Source: Leucothrix arctica
Lineage (GTDB): Bacteria; Pseudomonadota; Gammaproteobacteria; Thiotrichales; Thiotrichaceae
Assembly (NCBI RefSeq): GCF_003172895.1
Contig: NZ_QGKL01000042.1
Span: 620,001-684,000 of the forward strand
Direction: 5' to 3'
Length of the DNA: 64,000 bases
Below, piece after piece: positions 16,466 through 24,501 of this stretch (positions are counted from its first letter, which is position 1; every line of letters starts with the position of its first letter). The translations under genes and the position numbers were made by a program. The notes beneath the pieces were generated by a model that saw only the letters and a list, made by a program, of their open reading frames with translations, did not search any database and had not been told where the DNA came from.

Positions 16466-17650
16466 ATGAGACATATCACCTCAGCCCTTCTCCTAAGCGG
16501 TTCACTACTCAGCGGCTCTGCGCTTGCGGAGTGTCAAAATACGGGCAACTTCCAGCAATGGTTGAATAGCTTTAAGCATCAAGCCACCGCATCTGGCATC
16601 CCTGCTAACCTAGTCAATAATGCCCTTCACAATATTCAATACGACCCTAGTGTGATTGAGCTAGACCGCTCTCAAAATACGGTGTCTCAAACCTTCCTCC
16701 AATACGCGGCCAATAAAGCGAATAGTTACCGCTTAACTAACGGTCAAAGAAAGATGCGCGAAGACCGTCCACTGTTTCAACGCATTGAAAGACAGTTTGG
16801 GGTTCCTGCTCCAGTCTTAACCGCATACTGGGCGCTAGAGTCTGACTTTGGAAATGTCACCGGTAATGTACAAACACTTCGTGCACTCGCCACTTTAGCC
16901 TATGACTGCCGCCGTGGCAGCTTTTTTCATAATGAGTTAATGCATGCCTTACGACTAATTCAAAGGGGCGATATAAAGGTTCCTGAGATGATGGGTGCTT
17001 GGGCCGGGGAATTGGGCCAGTTACAATTTATTCCTTCAAGTTATAACAAACACGCAGTGGATTATGATGGTGATGGTCGTCGTGATTTGATTCATTCACG
17101 TGCAGATGCGTTAGCCTCAGCTGCAAGCCTGCTACGACAATATGGTTGGCAATCACGTCAACCTTGGTTAGTAGAGGTCAAAGTCCCAGTACAAATGAAT
17201 TGGGCATTAGCACGTCTTGGTAAAAAGCTACCTGTCGCACAGTGGGCAAAACAAGGGGTTACTGACGTCTCTGGTCGACCACTAAGAACGTCTGGCAATG
17301 CCGCTTTATTATTACCCATGGGACGTAATGGCCCTGCTTTTCTAGCCTACCCAAACTTTGACGTTATGTTGCGCTGGAATAAATCAACCGTTTACTCAAC
17401 CAGTGCTGCCTACCTTGCCTCTCGCTATGCCGGTGCGGGACAAGTGCGTTATGGGAATGCACCGATACAAGTGTTAAGTGTCGCTCAAGTCAAACAATTG
17501 CAAAGTAAATTACGAGCCCGTGGTCTACGGGTGACTAAAATTGACGGCATCATTGGTGAAGAGACACGAAGAGCTGTGCGCTTGGTACAGCAGCAGATGA
17601 GATTACCTGCGGATGGTTACCCTGATTTAACGTTTTTTCAAAAGCTGTAA
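16466..17650 (+). CDS. Lytic murein transglycosylase, MltB family, with peptidoglycan-binding domain
   Basis: The protein has 394 residues. ATG at 16466 is chosen because AAAAAGG lies 6 bases upstream and the signal peptide then starts at once (cleavage near ALA/E, residue 22). An in-frame GTG at 16406 would add 20 implausible residues. The SLT_2 domain (about 25-320) shows YWALESDFG with the catalytic glutamate, and ELGQLQFIPSSY. The C-terminal 60 residues (VKQLQSKLRARG, IGEETRRAVR) are a PG_binding_1 domain. There is no lipobox, unlike E. coli MltB, so it is probably soluble in the periplasm. It makes 1,6-anhydro-muropeptides, the substrates of AmpD. Confidence 0.85.
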   Translation: MRHITSALLLSGSLLSGSALAECQNTGNFQQWLNSFKHQATASGIPANLVNNALHNIQYDPSVIELDRSQNTVSQTFLQYAANKANSYRLTNGQRKMREDRPLFQRIERQFGVPAPVLTAYWALESDFGNVTGNVQTLRALATLAYDCRRGSFFHNELMHALRLIQRGDIKVPEMMGAWAGELGQLQFIPSSYNKHAVDYDGDGRRDLIHSRADALASAASLLRQYGWQSRQPWLVEVKVPVQMNWALARLGKKLPVAQWAKQGVTDVSGRPLRTSGNAALLLPMGRNGPAFLAYPNFDVMLRWNKSTVYSTSAAYLASRYAGAGQVRYGNAPIQVLSVAQVKQLQSKLRARGLRVTKIDGIIGEETRRAVRLVQQQMRLPADGYPDLTFFQKL

Positions 17651-17684
17651 TATAAAAAACACACTGTACAGCTATTTACAATAC

Positions 17685-17698
17685 AATGTATATACATT
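17685..17698. promoter_or_regulatory. Perfect 14-base palindrome upstream of the histone-H1-like gene
   Basis: AATGTATATACATT is a perfect palindrome 36 bases before the H1-like ATG, in the position expected for the core promoter. It could be a regulator site or part of the -10 region. Confidence 0.4.
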
Positions 17699-17733
17699 AT
17701 ATTTGCTTTTCAAATTACTAAGGAAATAAAGAA

Positions 17734-18003
17734 ATGTCTAAAATTACAATGAAAGAAGCAGAGAAAAAAGCCGTTAAGTTAGCGACTAAAGTAGTAAAAG
17801 AAGTCGGCGTAAAGAAAGCTGATGCGAAGAAAGCAGTAAAGAAAGCATCAAAAGCAGCCGTTAAGCTAGTGAAGAAAGGGTCGAAGAAAAAAGCAGCTAA
17901 AAAAGCAACTAAAGCAGTGCTTAAGCAAGTTAAAAAAACAGCAAAAAAGAAAGCTGCAAAAAAAGCAGCTAAGAAAGCAGTTAAGAAAAGTACTAAAAAA
18001 TAA
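17734..18003 (+). CDS. Histone H1-like lysine/alanine-rich DNA-binding protein
   Basis: The protein has 89 residues, nearly half of them lysine, in repeated KKAAKKA and KKAVKKA units from about residue 26 to the end. The N-terminus (SKITMKEAEKKAVKLATK) is less repetitive. Such proteins resemble eukaryotic H1 tails and bacterial H1-like or AlgP-like proteins that bind DNA without sequence preference and condense the nucleoid. AGGA lies about 10 bases before the ATG. The antisense frame encodes a Phe/Ala-rich hydrophobic ORF, an artefact of the lysine codons. A strong terminator follows. Role inferred from composition. Confidence 0.75.
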   Translation: MSKITMKEAEKKAVKLATKVVKEVGVKKADAKKAVKKASKAAVKLVKKGSKKKAAKKATKAVLKQVKKTAKKKAAKKAAKKAVKKSTKK

Positions 18004-18019
18004 TCTGCGCAATGCAAAG

Positions 18020-18065
18020 ACGCCTCAACCCTTTTTTTCGTAGGGTCGAGGCGTAGTTCCTTTTG
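18020..18065 (+). terminator. Intrinsic terminator after the histone-H1-like gene
   Basis: ACGCCTC-A-ACCCT and AGGGT-C-GAGGCGT form a stem of 12 pairs with one mismatch, followed by the T-rich agttccttttg. Confidence 0.8.
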
Positions 18066-18110
18066 CTTTATACTTCTTCACTTTGAAGCTCAAACCTTAG
18101 GATAATGTTC

Positions 18111-18317
18111 ATGGATAGCGATACTAGGACAGTAAGTGATAAGAAAAAGAAACGTAAAACAAATAAAGAAGCACAACTGGTTATTCGACTCGATACCGAA
18201 CAGAGAAAACGCTTCATTGATGCCTGCCAAGACATAGATAGCTCAGCATCACGTGAGTTAAGAGGTTTTATTAAGAAGTTTCTTAAGCACTACGAAAAAG
18301 GCGAGTTCGATGATTAA
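18111..18317 (+). CDS. Small ribbon-helix-helix-like protein
   Basis: The protein has 68 residues: a basic N-terminal tail (KKKKRK), then QLVIRLDTEQRKRFIDACQ and SASRELRGFIKKFL. The strand followed by two helices is the ribbon-helix-helix pattern of MetJ/Arc-type regulators. ATG at 18111 is chosen because AGGA (18099-18102) is 8 bases upstream; the ATG at 18105 is too close. No toxin partner adjoins, so it is more likely a lone regulator than an antitoxin. The target is unknown. Confidence 0.6.
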   Translation: MDSDTRTVSDKKKKRKTNKEAQLVIRLDTEQRKRFIDACQDIDSSASRELRGFIKKFLKHYEKGEFDD

Positions 18318-18526
18318 AATCTCACAAATATAATAAAATAATACTTAGTGTTTGTTTTATAACTACTTAGTCGTATACCTGTCTTATAGTAAACGTGAAT
18401 TGTCACACCATATTCATATTCCACACCTTTACAACCTATACACTACCTTTTGAAATTTGAATATGTTCAGAGGTATCCCCCTATTCCTGAACTATACTCA
18501 CATTTACTCACAAAAATTATCCTTTG

Positions 18527-18562
18527 AACTCACTACAATTGCATAAACTGTCATAGTGAGTT
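18527..18562 (+). promoter_or_regulatory. Inverted repeat in the ppk1 upstream region
   Basis: AACTCACTA (18527-18535) and TAGTGAGTT (18554-18562) are exact inverted repeats 18 bases apart, ending 38 bases before the ppk1 ATG. A PhoB half-site-like CTGTCATA lies inside (18548-18555), but the second half is not convincing. A second small inverted repeat, GTGA-attg-TCAC, is at 18395-18406. The rest of 18318-18600 shows nothing else. Confidence 0.4.
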
Positions 18563-18600
18563 TTTAGGAAAGATGTAATAAAAATGAGAAAGGAATCAAC

Positions 18601-20751
18601 ATGAATGAACCTGTGACAAAGAGGCTTGAAGACCTCAAATCCGAATTTCTCACCTCCAGAGAATTAAGCTGGTTGTCTTTCAATGCACGCGTGCTACAGG
18701 AAGCTGACGACCCATCGGTTCCAGTCATCCAACGCCTTCGTTATCTAGGTATATTTTCTAATAACCTTGATGAATTTTTTCGAGTTCGAGTCGCGGAAGT
18801 ACGTCGCTTGATCTCTTTAAGTAAGTCAAAAGATAAAGAGAAATACACTTCTTTATTAAAAGAAATCCAACGAGAAGTCGCAAGGTTTCAGAGTAAATTT
18901 GATATAACCTACAAAGCGGTTCTGAAGGAGCTCGGCCGACGTCATATCTATCTTATTAATGAGATGCAGCTTTCTGATACGCAAGCACAGTTTGTAAAAG
19001 ATTACTTTCGTAAAACGGTACTACCAGAGCTAGAGCCCATTTTCCTAACAGAGAACATTGAACTTACTGGGTTGACTGACGAATTGATCTACCTTGCGGT
19101 AGAGATTAGTTCTAAAAACAAGCACCATCATGCTTTAGTTAAGGTTCCTACTGATCGGCTTCCTCGATTTGTACAGATTCCAAACCTAAAAAAGCGTGGC
19201 GGTAAAGTATTTATCGTTCTAGAAAATATCATTCGTTTTTGTATGCCTGAGGTATTCAGAGGTGTCATCACGATAGACGACACAAAGTCCTATACTATTA
19301 AGTTCTCACGAGATGCAGAGCTGCTAGAAATAGATGCGGGTCTAGGTGAAAGCTTTATAGAAAAAATGGCGACTAGCTTGAAGGCTAGAAGTACTGCTGA
19401 AGCCGTGCGATTTGTTTACGACAGTGAAATGCCAGACACACTATTAGACCTTTTAAAGAAACGCTTCAAGCTCGGTCGTTACGACAGCTTGTTGGCAGGT
19501 GGTCGCTACCACAACTCTAAAGACTTATTGAGCTTCCCAAATGTTGGGCCAAAATACCTAGAGTTCACTCCTTTACCGACGTTACAAGTCTCTGCTATCG
19601 AAAATCAAAAAGGCAGTATTTTCTCTATAATACGTAAAAAAGATGTACTGCTTTATTACCCTTATCATTCGTTTGATGTAGTAACAGACTTGCTTAAAAC
19701 GGCAGCACTAGATCCTAAAGTGACGTGCATCAAAATATGTCTTTATCGCGCTGCAAAAAACTCACGCGTCTGTGATGCGTTAAGTAACGCAGTCCAAAAC
19801 GGCAAGCGTGTGCTAGCAGTGGTTGAATTACAGGCGCGCTTTGACGAAGAGGCAAATATCAGCTGGGCTCAACAACTTGCTGATGCTGGTGTTGAAGTGA
19901 AGTTTGGTGTGCCAGGCTTAAAAGTTCACAGTAAGTTATTACTTATCGAGCGGACTGAAAATGGCCAACGACGTTATTATAGTCATGTGGGTACGGGAAA
20001 CTTTAATGAAAAAACAGCGCGCTTGTATACTGATTTTTCTCTGTTAACATATCAGCAAGAGATAGGGAAAGACCTGTACAACGTATTTGATTTCCTTCGT
20101 TATAACTACAAAAGACCAAACTATAAGCACTTACTAGTATCACCCCATACTAGTCGACCAAAAATCACTGCTTTAATTGAGCAAGAAATTACAAATGCCC
20201 GAGCGGGCAAGTTTGCGGCAATCATAATAAAGTGCAATAGTCTTGTAGATCACGACATTAATATGCTGTTGTACGAAGCAAGCAAAGCGGGTGTAAAAAT
20301 TAAGGTGATTGTTCGCGGGATGACTTCTCTCAAACCTAACTTACCCGGCCTTTCTGAGAATATCGAAGCCATTAGCATTGTTGACCGTTTCCTTGAGCAC
20401 CCAAGAGTCTTTGTGTTTCATAACGGGGGTAAGCCAAGCTACTTTATTGGTTCTGCTGACTTGATGACACGGAACCTGGATTATCGAGTGGAAGCGTTAT
20501 GCCCGATCCTAGACCCTGATCACCAGAAAACGCTTCAGGACATTCTTGATCTTCAGTGGAATGATAATACTAAGGCGCGAGTGATCGATGCTGAGCAGTC
20601 AAATAAGTTTGCTCCTCGACGTAGTCGCTCACGTATTCGCTCTCAAGAAGCGATACACAAGTATTTGGATACAGGTGTACTACCCAGTATGCCTAAATCA
20701 GAGATGACTCATCCCCCGAAAACGAAGCCTAAACGTTCTTCTAAAAAATAG
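18601..20751 (+). CDS. ppk1: Polyphosphate kinase 1
   Basis: The protein has 716 residues, against 688 in E. coli. The N-domain begins SRELSWLSFNARVLQEA, and NLDEFFRVRVAEV is the classic PPK1 signature. The catalytic half has GLKVHSKLLLIER and SHVGTGNFNEKTARLYTDF, PLD-like motifs with the active histidines. It reversibly makes inorganic polyphosphate from ATP at the inner membrane face. The last 35 residues are a basic, proline-rich tail (KTKPKRSSKK), longer than usual. AAGGAA precedes the ATG. No ppx gene follows. Confidence 0.92.
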   Translation: MNEPVTKRLEDLKSEFLTSRELSWLSFNARVLQEADDPSVPVIQRLRYLGIFSNNLDEFFRVRVAEVRRLISLSKSKDKEKYTSLLKEIQREVARFQSKFDITYKAVLKELGRRHIYLINEMQLSDTQAQFVKDYFRKTVLPELEPIFLTENIELTGLTDELIYLAVEISSKNKHHHALVKVPTDRLPRFVQIPNLKKRGGKVFIVLENIIRFCMPEVFRGVITIDDTKSYTIKFSRDAELLEIDAGLGESFIEKMATSLKARSTAEAVRFVYDSEMPDTLLDLLKKRFKLGRYDSLLAGGRYHNSKDLLSFPNVGPKYLEFTPLPTLQVSAIENQKGSIFSIIRKKDVLLYYPYHSFDVVTDLLKTAALDPKVTCIKICLYRAAKNSRVCDALSNAVQNGKRVLAVVELQARFDEEANISWAQQLADAGVEVKFGVPGLKVHSKLLLIERTENGQRRYYSHVGTGNFNEKTARLYTDFSLLTYQQEIGKDLYNVFDFLRYNYKRPNYKHLLVSPHTSRPKITALIEQEITNARAGKFAAIIIKCNSLVDHDINMLLYEASKAGVKIKVIVRGMTSLKPNLPGLSENIEAISIVDRFLEHPRVFVFHNGGKPSYFIGSADLMTRNLDYRVEALCPILDPDHQKTLQDILDLQWNDNTKARVIDAEQSNKFAPRRSRSRIRSQEAIHKYLDTGVLPSMPKSEMTHPPKTKPKRSSKK

Positions 20752-20767
20752 AGCATTACTGCTTAGT

Positions 20768-20802
20768 AAAGAAAAGCGCAGAGTATGTTTTTACTCTGCG
20801 CT
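20768..20802 (-). terminator. Intrinsic terminator of the MYG1-like gene
   Basis: AGCGCAGAGTA (20775-20785) and TACTCTGCGCT (20792-20802) give 11 perfect pairs with a 6-base loop. On the minus strand the stem is followed by TTTTC and TTT. It lies just after the MYG1-like stop and may also serve the convergent ppk1. Confidence 0.75.
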
Positions 20803-20815
20803 CATTAGCAATTGC

Positions 20816-21685
20816 TTATGCTTCAAGCGCCATAGCAGCCATCTTCATCGTACTTTCAAGTGACTCTGCACCCGCAATAAACAAACCGTTATGACAGAAC
20901 ATCGCATCATCAAGACCCGTTACTTCTTTAAGCGCGTCATCAGAAAGTCCAGCCCATGCGCTAGGCAGTGGTTTTCTATCTTCAAAAGAGCCTGGCTCTA
21001 CTGGGACAGTTTGAACTCGCCACTGACCCGTAGATGACGGGTATACAACGTATAATGCGACTTCAGATAGCTTATGTACCGTTCTTTTCCACGGTGTGTA
21101 TTGCTCTAAAACAATCACTCTTGGATCAGCCGCCTCTTCAATCGCTTTAGCCACAATTGCTTTAGCACTGATACCACCATTAGCGGATGCAATAAATCGT
21201 GTTAACACACGCGATGCGAAGCTAACTGCTTCATCAAAACACTCATCAAAATGACTGTCTTCTTGCCACGTTGGATTGAACATTGAAATAGTTTGACTAA
21301 GGCTAATGCCTTGAGCAACACCCACAACATGGCCACAGTCGATCGCATCAATTTCTGATACTAAACTGCCTTCAACAGAGTCAGCGACTTCTTGGTTACC
21401 ATCACACAACTCCAAGCCATATTTTTTCCAAATCAGTCCAAATGAAGAGTATGGAATACCATTTTCACGCTCACCCGCACCGCCACGTTGGTGATGGTCA
21501 AAACGGCCTGCTTCTGGATCATATTCCCCACCTACATCAATCACGATATCGGCTTTACTGATCAGTTCTGGCTTACGGGTACGTACCAGCTCAAAGGCTG
21601 GCAATATGCTTTTAAGTGCTGCAACGCTAAACACGTCGTCTGCATGAAAGTTACCGTTGTGAGTGACTACTGTTTTCATATTCAT
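20816..21685 (-). CDS. MYG1 family protein (UPF0160, DHH-like nuclease)
   Basis: The protein has 289 residues from ATG 21685 (an ATG two codons later, 21679, is equally possible). THNGNFHADDVF, VIDVGGEYD and FDHHQRGG are the MYG1 signatures, with DHH-type metal ligands. Eukaryotic MYG1 is an RNA exonuclease in nucleus and mitochondria; bacterial members are little studied. The frame stays open upstream to 21814 through a run of nine C and into the end of pgpA, but that extension lacks similarity and a ribosome site. It lies downstream of pgpA on the same strand. Confidence 0.75.
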   Translation of the reverse strand: MNMKTVVTHNGNFHADDVFSVAALKSILPAFELVRTRKPELISKADIVIDVGGEYDPEAGRFDHHQRGGAGERENGIPYSSFGLIWKKYGLELCDGNQEVADSVEGSLVSEIDAIDCGHVVGVAQGISLSQTISMFNPTWQEDSHFDECFDEAVSFASRVLTRFIASANGGISAKAIVAKAIEEAADPRVIVLEQYTPWKRTVHKLSEVALYVVYPSSTGQWRVQTVPVEPGSFEDRKPLPSAWAGLSDDALKEVTGLDDAMFCHNGLFIAGAESLESTMKMAAMALEA

Positions 21686-21707
21686 TGAATGTCTTATAGC
21701 TTTATTA

Positions 21708-21716
21708 GGGGGGGGG
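21708..21716. repeat. Homopolymer of nine G (nine C on the coding strand) upstream of the MYG1-like start
   Basis: Nine consecutive G lie 23 bases upstream of the MYG1-like ATG, within the open extension of its frame. Such tracts slip during replication and are prone to sequencing error. No comparably long G or C run was noticed elsewhere in the window. Confidence 0.9.
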
Positions 21717-21791
21717 TATAACGTAATATTACTCATAAAAGCAGCATATTCGCTATACACAAATATTTGAAATGACTTAGAAGAAACAGGT

Positions 21792-22286
21792 TTAAGCGAT
21801 GAAGTACGCGGCAATCTGCATGATTAACAATGCGATAAATCCTGCAATAATGTCATCTAACATAATGCCCAAGCCGCCTTCCACTTTTTGGTCAGCCCAC
21901 TTAATCGGCCACGGCTTCCAGATATCTAAGATACGGAACAGTACAAAACCAATGATGATCCACATCCACCCTGCAGGCGCGGCAATCATGGTGATGAAGT
22001 AACCTGCAAACTCATCCCAAACAATGCCTCCGTGATCATGCACACCTAACATTTCAGAAGAGCGGCCACATAACCAAATACCGACTGCACAAACCACTGC
22101 GACCATTAGGCAATAGCTCACTATATCTAGTGACTGAAATAACAAATACAGCGGCACTGCGGCAAGCGTACCAAAAGTACCCGGAGCGAATGGCGCTAAG
22201 CCGCTACCAAATCCAAATGCTAAAAAGTGGATAGGTGAACTGAGGACCGCCTTATTCAGCTCTTTTTGTGGAATTACTTTATTCAT
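21792..22286 (-). CDS. pgpA: Phosphatidylglycerophosphatase A
   Basis: The protein has 164 residues, against 172 in E. coli. FGSGLAPFAPGTFGT (about 26-40), VWDEFAGYF and DDIIAGFIA are conserved PgpA motifs with acidic catalytic residues. Several hydrophobic segments make it an inner-membrane protein. It dephosphorylates phosphatidylglycerol phosphate to phosphatidylglycerol. Its ATG overlaps the thiL stop as TAATG, so the two are translationally coupled, as in E. coli. Confidence 0.9.
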   Translation of the reverse strand: MNKVIPQKELNKAVLSSPIHFLAFGFGSGLAPFAPGTFGTLAAVPLYLLFQSLDIVSYCLMVAVVCAVGIWLCGRSSEMLGVHDHGGIVWDEFAGYFITMIAAPAGWMWIIIGFVLFRILDIWKPWPIKWADQKVEGGLGIMLDDIIAGFIALLIMQIAAYFIA

Positions 22287-23269
22287 TAGAAGTGTTGAAA
22301 CCCGCTAGCTGTTAATGGATGACCATGCTGGTCTTTAATAATGCCTGTTTGTGCGTTTAATTGCCCGATACGATGACAAGGCAAGCCATGGGCTGTCATT
22401 TCTGCCTGTAGTTTCTCACAGAGCGCCTGAGGTACGCTGAATAGCAATTCATAGTCATCGCCACCACTCAATGCATAAGCTAATGCTTTCTCATGACCAA
22501 ACAGCAACTTTGACTGATCTGATAATGGGATCTCGTCTGTATTAAGTTCTGCGCCTAACTGCGATGCTTTTAAAATATGGGATAGATCTTGGAGTAAGCC
22601 ATCAGACACATCAATACATGCATTAGCATAATTGCGAATGACGCGACTTTCAACGAGGCGCGCAGTGGGACGGTTTAGCTGTGACAGGCAATATTCACGT
22701 GCCTCGGATTGTGCTTTGTCTGTTTTGACCGGGCTTTGAACGAGCAAGTCATCGCTATTAAAATGTACCGCTAAACCCGCGGCACCATCGCCTAGTGTTG
22801 ACGTAGTGAATAAAACATCCCCTGCTTTAGCTGTACTACGCTTAAGCGCTTTTCCTGACGCTACTTCACCCATGATCTGAATACTTAGCGTTTGTGGACC
22901 TCGAGTGGTATCGCCACCGATAAGATCGACACCATACTCAGCCGCTGCAGCTTTCAAGCCTTTTGAAAAGGATTGCAGCCATGCTTCATCGTATTCAGGG
23001 AGTGTCAGCGCTAAGGTAAACCATTTTGATTCTGCGCCCATCGCAGCAATGTCACTAATATTTACGGCCAGTGCTTTGTAAGCAACGTCTTCAATATTGG
23101 AATCAACAGGATAATGTACGCCTGAAACTAGTGTATCAACCGATACCACAAGACTGTGGTTTAGGCTTAAGTTAGTGAGAGCAGCGTCATCACCAATACC
23201 TAACGCGACACTAGAGGACTGCGCAGGCCAATCAAAATAACGGGCAATTAAATCAAACTCACCCGCCAT
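22286..23269 (-). CDS. thiL: Thiamine-monophosphate kinase
   Basis: The protein has 327 residues from ATG 23269, chosen because family members start GEFDLIARYF; an in-frame TTG lies ten codons upstream at 23299. GIGDDAAL, SVDTLVSGVHYP, GGDTTRG, TLGDGAAG and SGGDDYELLF are AIR-synthase/ThiL ATP and metal motifs. It phosphorylates thiamine phosphate to thiamine diphosphate in the cytoplasm. It sits in the usual nusB-thiL-pgpA order, 78 bases after nusB. Confidence 0.9.
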   Translation of the reverse strand: MAGEFDLIARYFDWPAQSSSVALGIGDDAALTNLSLNHSLVVSVDTLVSGVHYPVDSNIEDVAYKALAVNISDIAAMGAESKWFTLALTLPEYDEAWLQSFSKGLKAAAAEYGVDLIGGDTTRGPQTLSIQIMGEVASGKALKRSTAKAGDVLFTTSTLGDGAAGLAVHFNSDDLLVQSPVKTDKAQSEAREYCLSQLNRPTARLVESRVIRNYANACIDVSDGLLQDLSHILKASQLGAELNTDEIPLSDQSKLLFGHEKALAYALSGGDDYELLFSVPQALCEKLQAEMTAHGLPCHRIGQLNAQTGIIKDQHGHPLTASGFQHF

Positions 23270-23347
23270 TATATCGTCTCTTAGCTGTGTACTGAGCAAT
23301 TAACTGAGTTACTCACTGCTTCAATAACTGAGCAGTTAAGCGCTCAA

Positions 23348-23812
23348 TCAAGAATTGCCGGCTTCCAAAGTACGAATCTGCTTTGACAACTTATCCAGCA
23401 TGCCATTCACAAACTTATGAGCTTGCTCTGCACCAAATTTCTTAGTCAAATTAACGTACTCGTTAATGATGACACGGAAAGGTACTTCAATATGGTTAGT
23501 TAACTCAGTTGTAGAAAGACGCAAAGCAGCTAACTCAATCTGATCTAACTGGTCAATACCACGGTCCAATAATGGAGTGAATGTTGCGTCGATCTCTTCA
23601 TGGTTTTCAATCACGTAACGAACAAGGCCTTGGAAGTAGGCAGCGTCACACTTACGGAAATCCTTAGAAAGATCACGGTCATCTTGAAGGGCTAGATAGA
23701 TATCCTGATAACTATTCTTGGTCATCTGCCATTGATATACAGCAATCAATGCAAGCTTACGAGCAAGTTGTTTTTGGGTAATCTGTAGTTTTTCGTTACT
23801 TAAATCAGTCAT
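23348..23812 (-). CDS. nusB: Transcription antitermination factor NusB
   Basis: The protein has 154 residues. It is all-helical, with ARKLALIAVYQW near the start and the conserved tail FRVIINEYVNLTKKFG followed by HKFVNGMLDKL. NusB joins NusE (S10) to bind boxA RNA in rRNA antitermination. It is downstream of ribE by 68 bases. In most gammaproteobacteria ribH (often also ribBA) lies between ribE and nusB; both are absent here. Confidence 0.92.
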   Translation of the reverse strand: MTDLSNEKLQITQKQLARKLALIAVYQWQMTKNSYQDIYLALQDDRDLSKDFRKCDAAYFQGLVRYVIENHEEIDATFTPLLDRGIDQLDQIELAALRLSTTELTNHIEVPFRVIINEYVNLTKKFGAEQAHKFVNGMLDKLSKQIRTLEAGNS

Positions 23813-23880
23813 TGGATTTCTTAATCAGGGGAACCATTGCTAAGTATTATAAACACTTAGCGCCATTTTTTCTTTAGGAG

Positions 23881-24498
23881 CTAGTCTTCAGTACTAATTG
23901 CCGCTTTATCGCCTAATAACAAGCGCTCTAAGTAACGTGCAATCTGATCAACCTCAAGGTTAACCTTTGTGCCTGCTTGATAGTTACCAATAATTGTTTC
24001 TTGAATTGTATGTGGCACGATATTGATTTCAAAATCACAGCCATTAACACGGTTAACCGTTAGGCTTGTACCATCAATAGTGATCGAACCTTTTGCAGCA
24101 ACATACTTTGCCAGTGCCGCTGGTGTACGCACCTTGAACCATTCCGAACGACCATCATCACGGCGCTCAATAACTTCACCCAAACCATCAACATGACCAC
24201 TGACTAAGTGACCACCTAAATGAGTTTCTAAGGTTAGTGCTTTTTCAAGATTAACCGGAGACCCAAGGGCTAAATCACCCAAAGATGTAAGAGACAACGT
24301 CTCTTTTGACACATCAGCAGTGAAGCTTGTTTCGGTTAGTTTTACAGCGGTCAGACACACACCATTTACAGCGATGCTATCACCTAGCACAACATTAGAT
24401 AATTCAAGCTTACCCGTTGCTATAGTTAGCTCAACATCTCCACCCTTTGGGGTAAGTGTTTCGACGGTGCCTTTTGATTGAATAATTCCAGTAAACAT
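23881..24498 (-). CDS. ribE: Riboflavin synthase alpha subunit
   Basis: The protein has 205 residues. It begins MFTGIIQSKG, the standard start, and contains two lumazine-binding repeats: VNGVCLTA in the first, GHLVSGHVDG and IDGTSLTVNRV in the second. It dismutates two 6,7-dimethyl-8-ribityllumazine molecules to riboflavin in the cytoplasm. It starts three bases after the ribD stop, so the genes are coupled. Confidence 0.92.
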   Translation of the reverse strand: MFTGIIQSKGTVETLTPKGGDVELTIATGKLELSNVVLGDSIAVNGVCLTAVKLTETSFTADVSKETLSLTSLGDLALGSPVNLEKALTLETHLGGHLVSGHVDGLGEVIERRDDGRSEWFKVRTPAALAKYVAAKGSITIDGTSLTVNRVNGCDFEINIVPHTIQETIIGNYQAGTKVNLEVDQIARYLERLLLGDKAAISTED

Positions 24499-24501
24499 GG
24501 T

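Noticed and set aside
17718-18017. Antisense Phe/Ala-rich 99-codon frame that looks like a membrane protein
   Set aside because: It is the complement of the lysine/alanine repeats of the H1-like gene and covers its terminator side; there is no ribosome site.
18548-18555. PhoB box upstream of ppk1
   Set aside because: Only one CTGTCAT half-site is convincing; the second half at the 11-base period is missing.
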